From Kiritimatiellia bacterium (lineage in GTDB: Bacteria; Verrucomicrobiota; Kiritimatiellia; RFP12; UBA1067), in assembly GCA_017999015.1 (NCBI GenBank), contig JAGOBZ010000211.1, forward strand, positions 1 to 5,760: DNA of 5,760 nt, given 5' to 3'. This document shows, piece by piece, positions 1 through 5,622 of the stretch (positions within the stretch are counted from its first letter, which is position 1; the number at the start of each line of letters is the position of its first letter). The translations under genes and the position numbers were made by a program. The notes below the pieces were generated by a model. It saw only the letters and a list, made by a program, of their open reading frames with translations. It did not search any database and was not told where the DNA came from.

Positions 1-467
1 CGGTAGAAGAGTCCCTGCGCGGAGCCGGTCTTCGACCACTTCGAGCCATCCATAGCGCGGTATCGGATGCCGACGACCTTGCCGTGCCCGTCACGCATCG
101 GGAAGGCGAACGCCTTGGCGACGAAGTCGGCGGCGGGGGCGAGGGCATCGAGGGACGCGGCGGACACGCCGAGCTTGCCGGCCAGCCACGCGGATACGCC
201 GTCGCTCCATCCGCCCTGGCGCAGACGCTCCATGTACGCACCGGGATCGACGCGAGGGACGGGCCGGCGCACCGGGAGCACGGGCATCTGGCGTGCCTCT
301 CGCGGGGTGTCCTTGAGAATGTGGACGTAGCCCTGGCAGTCTGAGCTTTTGGTGGGGTGTTCGGAAGGTACCCTCATGCAGACGGCCTTGGCGCCGTCGT
401 CGGTGAGGAAGCAGTAGTCCGGCTTGCCGCACACCGGGCACGGGTTCTGGCGGGTCACGCGGATCAT
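1..467 (-). CDS. Zinc-finger primase-like protein, N-terminal part (runs off window)
   Basis: 155 codons from ATG 467, open without a stop to the left edge. The ATG overlaps the helicase stop (ATGA), and a weak binding site (AAGGCGG) lies a few bases upstream. The N-terminus carries a zinc-binding motif, NPCPVCGK with cysteines 10, 13, 19 and 30, as in primases that read DNA through a zinc finger. After a linker rich in Pro and Arg, a helical region (about 80-115) leads into AFAFPMRDGHGKVVGIRYR and KWSKTGSAQGLFY. In phage TOPRIM primases and primase-helicases this pattern (Phe-Pro-Met-x-Asp..., Gly-Ile-Arg, Gly-Ser-x-Gln-Gly-Leu-Phe) comes just before the TOPRIM core. The TOPRIM domain, and any helicase domain, would lie beyond position 1. 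Gene order directly after an SF2 helicase fits a replication module. Confidence 0.8.
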   Translation of the reverse strand, partial: MIRVTRQNPCPVCGKPDYCFLTDDGAKAVCMRVPSEHPTKSSDCQGYVHILKDTPREARQMPVLPVRRPVPRVDPGAYMERLRQGGWSDGVSAWLAGKLGVSAASLDALAPAADFVAKAFAFPMRDGHGKVVGIRYRAMDGSKWSKTGSAQGLFY

Positions 468-2110
468 CGGGCCACCGCCTTCCTCGCGCCGATCACGCGG
501 TCCATGATGCGGCTGGCCTCGTCCTTGCGCAGCGGAACGGAAAGCCCTATCTTGGTTTTAAGCCACGTTGACTGCTTGACGCTGGCGAGCTTCGCGTCCC
601 AGCGGCGGAAAAGCTCGCGCATGATGACCTTGGCCTCGCGCATGGTCATGCCGGAAGCGTCGATGCCGTTCTTGGCGAGGAGGTTGACCATCTTCTCGGT
701 CGGCCCCTCATCGTATCGGGCGAAGCTGGCGGGCGGGCGCGTCACGCCGAGAGCCTCGAACGGGTCGATGTCCAGCTTGCGGTAGGTGGTCTTTGCGACA
801 ACCCGAAGACGCTTGCGGGCCTCTTCCATCTCCAGTTCACGCTTGGCGCGGGCGATCTCCTCGGTCATGTCCACGGCCTCGCCAGTCTTCTCGGCGCGTT
901 TACGGGCGCGTTCAACAGCCTTGGGCGGCGCGTCACCGGCCAGCAGGTCGGCGGTGCATATCAATTTGTGCTTGCCCGCGTTGCCGCAGTAGTCGATGAT
1001 GAGGCATTCGGGCTTGTCCGAAGCCGCGATAAGCTCCTTGCGGGCGGAAGCGTCTGGAAGGTCGCCCAGCGTGTGCGCGATGCTCTCGGACGGTCGGATG
1101 CAGCGTCCCGCCATTTGCTGGTACAGTGCCCTACTCTTGGTCGGCCTGGCGACGGCCACGCACCCGACACCCGAATCGTCAAAACCTTCCGTAAGTATGC
1201 CGACGTTGACGACGTACTGGTACACGCCTTTACGGAACAGCTTGAGGATCTCGCGGCGGTTTTCCTTCGGTGTCTTGGCGGACACGGCGATAGCCTTGCC
1301 GGGGCGCGAGCGGTTGATGATCTCGGCCAGACGCTCGGCCTGCTTCACGGACACGGTGAAAACGATGGTGCGCAGCCCGAACGTCTCTTCCACCAGAGGG
1401 CCGGCCACCTGATGCAGCGGGCGTTCAGATTCCATGATCTCGGAAAGCTCGCCGGGGTTGAGGTCGCCGGCCTGCGTGCGGACGTGCGAGAGGTCGATGG
1501 ACGCGGCGACGATCATGCGCTGCTTGACCGGGATGAGCCAGCCGTCTTTGATCGCGTCGAGGGTGTCGAAAGAGAAGGCGATGCCGCCCAGCTTGGAGAC
1601 GATGTTCTGTTTGTCCAGGCGGTCTGGCGTGGCGGTCACGCCGAGGATTTTCAGGGCGGGGTTTGTGCGGTACCACTTGAGCGTCTTTTCGTAGATTCCT
1701 GTATGGCCGTAGTGGTGCGCCTCGTCGATGACCACGAGGGCGAAGTCATCTGGCCTGAACTTGCTCATGCGCCCGTTGCCGCCGCATCCGACCGCCTGCG
1801 TCTGGACGGTCGAGACAATCACGTCTGGGCGGTGGAACCAGTCGGCGGACGCCTTGTGCTCTCCCATCTCCACCGATACCTTGAGGCCGAACGCCTTGAG
1901 GGTTTTCTTGGCCTGCCAGATAAGCTCCTGCCGGTGCGCGAGGACGAGGGCCTGTTTGCCGGTGGCGGCGATCATGCGGCGGATGATGTCCGAGAACATG
2001 ACGGTCTTGCCGACACCGGTCGCCATGACGATCAGCGCGGCGTCGCGGGTCTCCCATGCGCGGAAGACAGAAGCGGATGCCTCATCCTGATATGGACGGA
2101 GGGTAATCAT
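464..2110 (-). CDS. SF2 DEAD/DEAH-type helicase, RadD/type III Res-like
   Basis: A 548-residue ATP-dependent DNA helicase or translocase. The start MITLRPYQ is the typical first motif of this group (Q-like motif). Motif I is ATGVGKT at residues 30-36, motif II DEAH at 129-132, motif III TATP at 159-162, motif V around TEGFDD at 307-312, and motif VI QMAGRCIR at 332-339, so both RecA-like domains are complete. A charged region near 400-450 (ERARKRAEKTGE, EIARAKRELEMEEARKRLR) is probably a coiled coil. The C-terminus holds two similar short helical units, TEKMVNLLAKNGI and VKQSTWLKTKIGL, each followed by an EA-x-x-IM segment. It resembles the RadD and phage replication helicases in layout. I use ATG 2110, which overlaps the upstream stop (ATGA). 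A start at 2167 would add 19 residues of low likelihood lying in the upstream gene. There is no strong binding site, so coupling is likely. It probably acts with the primase-like gene that follows. Confidence 0.92.
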   Translation of the reverse strand: MITLRPYQDEASASVFRAWETRDAALIVMATGVGKTVMFSDIIRRMIAATGKQALVLAHRQELIWQAKKTLKAFGLKVSVEMGEHKASADWFHRPDVIVSTVQTQAVGCGGNGRMSKFRPDDFALVVIDEAHHYGHTGIYEKTLKWYRTNPALKILGVTATPDRLDKQNIVSKLGGIAFSFDTLDAIKDGWLIPVKQRMIVAASIDLSHVRTQAGDLNPGELSEIMESERPLHQVAGPLVEETFGLRTIVFTVSVKQAERLAEIINRSRPGKAIAVSAKTPKENRREILKLFRKGVYQYVVNVGILTEGFDDSGVGCVAVARPTKSRALYQQMAGRCIRPSESIAHTLGDLPDASARKELIAASDKPECLIIDYCGNAGKHKLICTADLLAGDAPPKAVERARKRAEKTGEAVDMTEEIARAKRELEMEEARKRLRVVAKTTYRKLDIDPFEALGVTRPPASFARYDEGPTEKMVNLLAKNGIDASGMTMREAKVIMRELFRRWDAKLASVKQSTWLKTKIGLSVPLRKDEASRIMDRVIGARKAVAR

Positions 2111-2769
2111 TTCAAAAGTGCGCGGACGATGGCATACAGGACGGACGCGACGATGGCGATAACGCAAAAGGCGAGCGTGAGGGCTTCCGCGAGGCGTTCC
2201 CTTTCACGGCAAACGGGTGTGATGTCATCGGGCTCTCCACAATCGTTTGTTTCCGGCACGCCCATGACCCGCAGGATGCGTTCATCTGTCATCGTGTCGA
2301 AGAGGATGATTTTTCCGGCCTTCATGCCGCGCTCAATCTCGGCCATTCCGCCTGTTGATGTCGATATGCCGTCGCTGATGACGTAGATGGCGTCGGACTT
2401 GTCGATTGCCGCGTTATCGCGTTCGATGGCGGCGGAGAGGTCGAAAGAGTCCGGCAATTTGTCCCATTCGGAAAGTTTACACGGATCGAAGCCGATCTCC
2501 CTGTCCATGTCGGCGGGAGAGAGCACGTTGAACCCTAAGCCATCCAGCCTTCCGGAAGCCGCGTCGAATTTCGGCCAGTTGTAGTACGGCACGCCGCGCA
2601 TCTTGCCGGCGATGTAGACGGTTTTCTTCTCTTTTCTCATGGTCACCTCGGGGCAGATGTCCTCGCCCGGAGAGAGCGGGGAGGGGAGATCGTAGAATAA
2701 GATCGCCGAGGGCTTGGCCTCAGCCTTGTTATTAAAGATGAAACGTCTTTTCTTGGTGTCGTAAATCAT
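2107..2769 (-). CDS. DUF4406 (deoxyribosyltransferase-like fold) protein with C-terminal membrane segment
   Basis: A 220-residue protein. Residues 50-160 match the DUF4406 family, which is related to the nucleoside 2-deoxyribosyltransferase-like fold: VYIAGKMRG at 51-59, NVLSPADMDRE at 81-91, and AIYVISDG then TGGMAEIERGMKAGKIILF at 127-157. Family members are common in phages but lack a firm role; handling of a nucleotide or modified base is only an inference. After the domain comes a charged stretch and a hydrophobic segment at about 197-216 (LTLAFCVIAIVASVLYAIV), a likely single membrane anchor and unusual for this family. ATG 2769 overlaps the methyltransferase stop as ATGA, and the first 43 codons are GC3-rich like real coding DNA, so I kept this start. 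ATG 2640 has a better binding site (GAGGTG at 2649-2644), is just before the domain and would give 177 residues. The stop overlaps the helicase ATG. Confidence 0.82.
   Translation of the reverse strand: MIYDTKKRRFIFNNKAEAKPSAILFYDLPSPLSPGEDICPEVTMRKEKKTVYIAGKMRGVPYYNWPKFDAASGRLDGLGFNVLSPADMDREIGFDPCKLSEWDKLPDSFDLSAAIERDNAAIDKSDAIYVISDGISTSTGGMAEIERGMKAGKIILFDTMTDERILRVMGVPETNDCGEPDDITPVCRERERLAEALTLAFCVIAIVASVLYAIVRALLK
2644..2649 (-). promoter_or_regulatory. Possible internal ribosome binding site in the DUF4406 gene
   Basis: GAGGTG lies three bases before the in-frame ATG at 2640 (codon 44 of the longer form). It could direct a second, shorter product or be the true start. The upstream ATG 2769 has no clear binding site and would rely on coupling. 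Confidence 0.4.
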
Positions 2770-5096
2770 AACGCACTCATCTGCGTGGGCAACGCGCGCT
2801 GTGTTTCGGCGAACGAGATCCGCCCCTTTGAGGTTTCAATGTGTTCAGCTTCTCTTTCGATGCCGATGTAGGAAAACCCCTCGAGAACGGCACCCTTGCC
2901 GGTAGAGCCGCTTCCGTTGAACGGATCAAGAACAGTGCCGTTCGGAGGCGTCACGAGTCTGCATAGGTAGCGCATGAGTTCTGTAGGTTTTACGGTCGGG
3001 TGATTGTTTTTGCGAATGACTTTGGCGTATGGATCGCCTTCGCTAAACCCTCTTCCAGAGGCGTTCTTGATTCCTGTTTGCTTGTCATCGAAATTATCAA
3101 GTCCCTCATCCCTGTCCGTCTTGCTCGCCTTCGGGCAGTAGAAGAACCGTGCCGCGCTTCCTGTGTCTCCGAATCCGGTGACGGGTATTCCTCCTGCAAA
3201 CTGTCCGAACACGTTGTTGTTGTTCCCCGCTTTCACACCGCAGGGCTTACCGCTAGTGGTTGTCGGGAACAGCGCGATTACTTCTTCGCTTCCGTCGTGG
3301 ATGAAGTTGGCGGGCCAGCGGCCTGGCGGTACACCCCCCCGGTAAGAAACCTCGTTGTCCCCGGTCCCAAAGACCGACGTCCCTGCTGCCCCCGTGCGGT
3401 TCCCACCGTAAGAGCCGCCCTTCAACAACCGGCAGTCGTCCTCATACTCAACCCGGCACCCGTCAATGTTCAAACCGCCCGTGCCGTGCTCCAGCACGTT
3501 CGCCGCCACCGTCCCGATCAGTGGTTTGCGGGCAACAGTGATCGGCTCCAGCGCGGGCTTGAGCGCCGTGCCCCAGCCTTGCCATTGGCGGGCGGCTTCG
3601 GTGGCGGGAGTGAACCTCTTGCGGTCGAATTCGCGTGTCTCACCCATGATGCCGTTATTCTTGCCGCGCAACGTGTACGGCTCGCCGTCACCGGCTTGCT
3701 CTGTTGCCCGGAGCGACCGGCTGTTGCTCTTGCCGTTCGTAATGTTGGATTCAATCGCCTTGCTCACGTTCAGCGACTTTGGAAAGCCACTGTTTCCAGT
3801 GATAAACACCTTGCCGTTGCGCCGCGCCACGAACGCGCCTGAAGGCACACGGATGCACCAGACCTTGCCCTTGTAGGGAAACGGCTCTACTTGCGCCAAA
3901 TCGGAGCGGGTGTACCCCGCGCCTCGTACAGCTTGTGCGCCTGATTGCTTGAGAACAGTTCCAGATTTTCCAGTCGGTTGTCCTGTGCGTCGTGATTCAC
4001 ATGATGCACCACTTCCGTGCGCTTCAAGCATCGCCCCATCGCCTGCGCTACAATCAGTCGATGTTCCATGACATACCCGTCTTTCCGTGCCATCGGCAAA
4101 AATTCCACAGGACACCTGACATACTTGATCGGCTTGTAATTTCCGTGTTTGCGGAAGTAAGTCACTCCGCCCTTCCACGCCGGGTTCCCCGCCCCGGTCA
4201 TCTTGGCCTTGTAGGACTCTATGCTGTCCGCAGTCCATGCCGCCCGTCCCTTGCTTGAGTGCTTCGCCAGTTCTTCGCCTCGCACCTTGCCGTTGCACTC
4301 CCGCGAACAAAACGGGGTCTTTACCTTCCGTAGCCACGCATCCGGCTTCCACTTCTCCTTTCCGCAAGTCGGGCAGGTAATCACTCGTCCCTTCCGCTCC
4401 GACAAAGGCAACTTCTCGCGCTTCGGCCTCGGTATGCACCCCTGACCGCAATACTGGTTCCGTGCCGCCTGTTCCTTCGTGCGGCACTGGAAGGGCTTTG
4501 AGCAGGTTTTGCACGTTTTCCAGAACGGGTACAATCGCTTCGCGTTCCAGTGTTTCGGCAATAGCGAATACGTAGCCTCCGCCTCGTTCAACAAGGCAAC
4601 GATGGTTTCTGGAGACGATTTGGTCTGTGTGATCTCCGCGAATACGGAAGGCGGTATCATCGTAGTCGTATTCGACAAACTCTTGGATTGTTTCCCACTT
4701 GAAAGTTTCATGCTGTGCATCGTAACACAGTGCGTGACCCTTATCAATGGCTTTACTGTAAGGTTCCCACCGCCCATCAATTAAAAGCTCGGTATCCTCG
4801 CTCAAGCAACCGTACACCCACGCAATCATGTCGCGGATCTCGAATCCGGCGTCCTCGATGCGGCACGCCATACGGTGCTGTGTTCGAGTCCCGGCGAACG
4901 CCAGAAGATGACCGCCCGGTTTCAGCACGCGCAGGCACTCTTTCCAAATGTCCACACTCGGGACATCGTAGTCCCACTTCTTGCCCATGAACGACAAGCC
5001 ATAGGGGGGATCTGTAACGATTGAATCGACGCTGTTATCCGGTAACGTCTTCAGCACGTCGCGGCAGTCGCCTTGGAGTAGTCTCACATTGTTCAT
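2766..5096 (-). CDS. Beta-group N6-adenine/N4-cytosine DNA methyltransferase with intein
   Basis: A 776-residue precursor. It methylates adenine N6 or cytosine N4 in a specific site; specificity cannot be read from the sequence. Visible motifs are DPPYG at residues 29-33 (catalytic motif IV), RVLKPGGHLLAF after it, HPTVKP at 699-704 and DPFNGSGSTG at 724-733 (motif I, AdoMet binding). The catalytic motif first and the AdoMet motif last is the beta-group order. Residues 97-435 are an intein, so splicing would join a 96-residue N-part to a 341-residue C-part and give a 437-residue enzyme, a normal length. The split falls within AWVYG/SGFPKS, a conserved stretch of the catalytic domain, so activity should depend on splicing. 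I chose ATG 5096 over the in-frame ATG 5102. The G-run at 5109-5104 is seven bases from 5096 but only one base from 5102, and 5096 gives an ATGA overlap with the upstream stop. The gene ends by ATGA overlap with the next. Confidence 0.92.
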   Translation of the reverse strand: MNNVRLLQGDCRDVLKTLPDNSVDSIVTDPPYGLSFMGKKWDYDVPSVDIWKECLRVLKPGGHLLAFAGTRTQHRMACRIEDAGFEIRDMIAWVYGCLSEDTELLIDGRWEPYSKAIDKGHALCYDAQHETFKWETIQEFVEYDYDDTAFRIRGDHTDQIVSRNHRCLVERGGGYVFAIAETLEREAIVPVLENVQNLLKALPVPHEGTGGTEPVLRSGVHTEAEAREVAFVGAEGTSDYLPDLRKGEVEAGCVATEGKDPVLFAGVQRQGARRRTGEALKQGTGGMDCGQHRVLQGQDDRGGEPGVEGRSDLLPQTRKLQADQVCQVSCGIFADGTERRVCHGTSTDCSAGDGAMLEAHGSGASCESRRTGQPTGKSGTVLKQSGAQAVRGAGYTRSDLAQVEPFPYKGKVWCIRVPSGAFVARRNGKVFITGNSGFPKSLNVSKAIESNITNGKSNSRSLRATEQAGDGEPYTLRGKNNGIMGETREFDRKRFTPATEAARQWQGWGTALKPALEPITVARKPLIGTVAANVLEHGTGGLNIDGCRVEYEDDCRLLKGGSYGGNRTGAAGTSVFGTGDNEVSYRGGVPPGRWPANFIHDGSEEVIALFPTTTSGKPCGVKAGNNNNVFGQFAGGIPVTGFGDTGSAARFFYCPKASKTDRDEGLDNFDDKQTGIKNASGRGFSEGDPYAKVIRKNNHPTVKPTELMRYLCRLVTPPNGTVLDPFNGSGSTGKGAVLEGFSYIGIEREAEHIETSKGRISFAETQRALPTQMSAL
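3792..4808 (-). other. Intein inside the DNA methyltransferase, with an out-of-frame endonuclease insert
   Basis: The intein-frame segment is 339 residues, from Cys97 (codon 4808-4806) to Asn435 (codon 3794-3792), followed by Ser436. The N-terminal block CLSEDTELLIDG matches splicing block A, with nucleophilic Cys1. IVSRNHRCLV matches block B; its His codon is 4604-4602 and it has SRNH where TxxH is usual. The C-terminal block from about 3881, YKGKVWCIRVPSGAF then ARRNGKVFITGN, matches blocks F and G. The penultimate residue is Gly rather than the usual His, a variation known in other inteins. Ser as the +1 residue is standard. Removing it restores VYGSGFPKS, a continuous conserved methyltransferase motif, which fixes both ends. 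Between the splicing blocks the methyltransferase frame reads a hydrophilic Gly/Glu/Gln/Arg/Ser-rich stretch with no domain, and the coding homology lies in the +1 frame as an HNH nuclease. Confidence 0.9.
3887..4561 (-). CDS. HNH homing-type endonuclease nested in the intein in the +1 frame
   Basis: An HNH nuclease of about 224 residues whose frame is offset +1 from the methyltransferase. It has two tandem zinc motifs: CKTC with a later CGQGC, then CPTCG with a later CSREC. These are followed by GAGNPAWKGG, a motif common in phage HNH nucleases, and the HNH core (EHRLIVAQAMGR, EVVHHVNHD, DNRLENLELF). The His-His, Asn and Asp-Asn-Arg residues expected to bind metal and cut DNA are all present. 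It ends at TAG 3889-3887, two codons before the C-terminal splicing block. In a hand count of 30 codons near its start, 23 end in G/C in this frame against 17 in the methyltransferase frame, so this is probably the evolved coding frame. The start is uncertain. The frame is open from 4780, but the part before about 4561 is a shadow of the N-splicing domain. TTG at 4561 has GGAGG 14 bases upstream (long), TTG at 4534 is another choice, and no ATG has a good binding site. It probably cuts intein-free alleles to spread the intein. Confidence 0.8.
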   Translation of the reverse strand: MPKHWNAKRLYPFWKTCKTCSKPFQCRTKEQAARNQYCGQGCIPRPKREKLPLSERKGRVITCPTCGKEKWKPDAWLRKVKTPFCSRECNGKVRGEELAKHSSKGRAAWTADSIESYKAKMTGAGNPAWKGGVTYFRKHGNYKPIKYVRCPVEFLPMARKDGYVMEHRLIVAQAMGRCLKRTEVVHHVNHDAQDNRLENLELFSSNQAHKLYEARGTPAPIWRK

Positions 5097-5317
5097 GGGC
5101 ATGCCCCCCGGGGAAGAACTCGCATCGCTACAAGATGCTCAACAGAAGCCTCTGCACCACAATCTATACACAGCATATACCCATTTTTGCATGGGTGCAT
5201 GTCAAGCGTCCCATATCGACAGATTGGGCAGTCTGGGAGGTTTTTTAAACCGCTCCCAGTTTCGGCAATCTCATGCCCTCCGCCGCCTTTAATGTCGCTA
5301 CCTCGATGAATCGCCAT
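5093..5317 (-). CDS. Lar-like zinc-ribbon protein (possible restriction-alleviation protein)
   Basis: A 74-residue protein starting at ATG 5317 with GAGGTG just upstream. The core is a zinc ribbon: CPIC at residues 30-33, C43, then CIDCGA at 50-55. The spacing of a first Cys-Pro-x-Cys, a short strand region and a second Cys-x-x-Cys-Gly-Ala resembles Lar/restriction-alleviation and similar small phage zinc-ribbon proteins. The usual C-terminal Ala-x-x-x-Trp-Asn ending of that family is not evident; the tail here is HLVAMRVLPRGACP. Residues 10-14 are Gly-rich. Lar family members modulate type I restriction-modification, which would suit a gene between two DNA methyltransferases. Many unrelated phage zinc ribbons share the pattern, so the function is tentative. 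Its TGA overlaps the ATG of the next gene (ATGA at 5096-5093). Confidence 0.7.
   Translation of the reverse strand: MAIHRGSDIKGGGGHEIAETGSGLKNLPDCPICRYGTLDMHPCKNGYMLCIDCGAEASVEHLVAMRVLPRGACP
5104..5109 (-). promoter_or_regulatory. G-run acting as ribosome binding site that decides the methyltransferase start
   Basis: Six consecutive G lie seven bases upstream of ATG 5096 and one base upstream of ATG 5102, which favours the 5096 start. The adjacent ten bases GGGCATGCCC (5097-5106) form a perfect palindrome across the first ATG and part of the G-run. A small hairpin there could partly mask the site. That effect is speculative. Confidence 0.45.
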
Positions 5318-5321
5318 GTCG

Positions 5322-5327
5322 CACCTC
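5322..5327 (-). promoter_or_regulatory. Shine-Dalgarno site for the zinc-ribbon gene
   Basis: GAGGTG ends four bases before the ATG at 5317. It lies in the 41-base gap after the preceding stop, the largest intergenic space in the window. No promoter-like or terminator-like structure is apparent in that gap. Confidence 0.6.
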
Positions 5328-5358
5328 GTTTTCCATTTCCTGTTTCTGTCTTACGGGT

Positions 5359-5622
5359 TCACTCGCTGCCGACCGGGTACTCAAGATGGATGACTTCCTG
5401 TTTGTGCGGCTGGTGGAAAGCCAGCGCGCGGTCGGTGAAATACGGGCAGCCCTTGCACTCCTCCGGGCGTATCGGGCGCGGCTGCATGTCCGGCCTGTAG
5501 GCGTTCGGAAGCGCTGGCATGACGACGCGGAAGCGGCACACGCCGGGCTTGGTCGGGTGCGGGCGGCGCGTGGCCGGGTCGCGCCACGGGGAGAAGTAGA
5601 GGCAGGTGTCACGCTTGGTCAC
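5359..5622 (-). CDS. Small four-cysteine phage protein, function unknown
   Basis: An 87-residue protein starting at GTG 5622. The start is supported by AAGGAGG at 5635-5629, six bases upstream, inside the end of the C5 methyltransferase gene. Not recognised as a named family. Visible features are cysteines at 7, 29, 56 and 59 (the last two as CKGC), many prolines and arginines, a basic N-terminal half and an acidic C-terminus. The two Cys-x-x-Cys-like groups could bind one zinc ion, but that is inference. It has no signal peptide or membrane segment. Its place between a DNA methyltransferase and a Lar-like zinc ribbon fits a small accessory phage protein. A competing open frame covers 5298-5612, but it has no ribosome binding site and a composition typical of an out-of-frame shadow (Arg/Ser/Ala/Pro-rich). 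Confidence 0.7.
   Translation of the reverse strand: MTKRDTCLYFSPWRDPATRRPHPTKPGVCRFRVVMPALPNAYRPDMQPRPIRPEECKGCPYFTDRALAFHQPHKQEVIHLEYPVGSE

Noticed and set aside
91..441. Minus-strand open frame of 116 codons
   Set aside because: An Arg/Pro-rich shadow of the primase-like gene, whose frame from 467 has a zinc motif, primase-like motifs and an ATGA junction with the helicase.
2110..2167. Helicase start at 2167 giving 567 residues
   Set aside because: The extra 19 residues lie in the DUF4406 membrane-segment coding region and are Arg-rich. MITLRPYQ at 2110 is the canonical beginning and makes an ATGA overlap.
968..2386. Long plus-strand open frame of 472 codons
   Set aside because: It is antisense to the helicase and DUF4406 genes, which have complete family motifs. 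It shows no recognisable domain and crosses two real genes. GC-rich codon use often leaves such antisense frames open.
3000..3842. Plus-strand open frame of 280 codons
   Set aside because: Antisense to the methyltransferase C-part, with no motif and no credible binding site; a codon-bias shadow.
3792..4808. The insert as a group I intron rather than an intein
   Set aside because: The methyltransferase frame is continuous through the element and both ends match protein-splicing blocks (Cys1, block B His, RNGKVFITGN then Ser), so protein splicing explains it.
5298..5612. Minus-strand open frame of 104 codons overlapping the 87-residue gene
   Set aside because: It lacks a ribosome binding site and has shadow-like Arg/Ser/Ala composition, whereas the alternative starting at 5622 has a perfect Shine-Dalgarno site.
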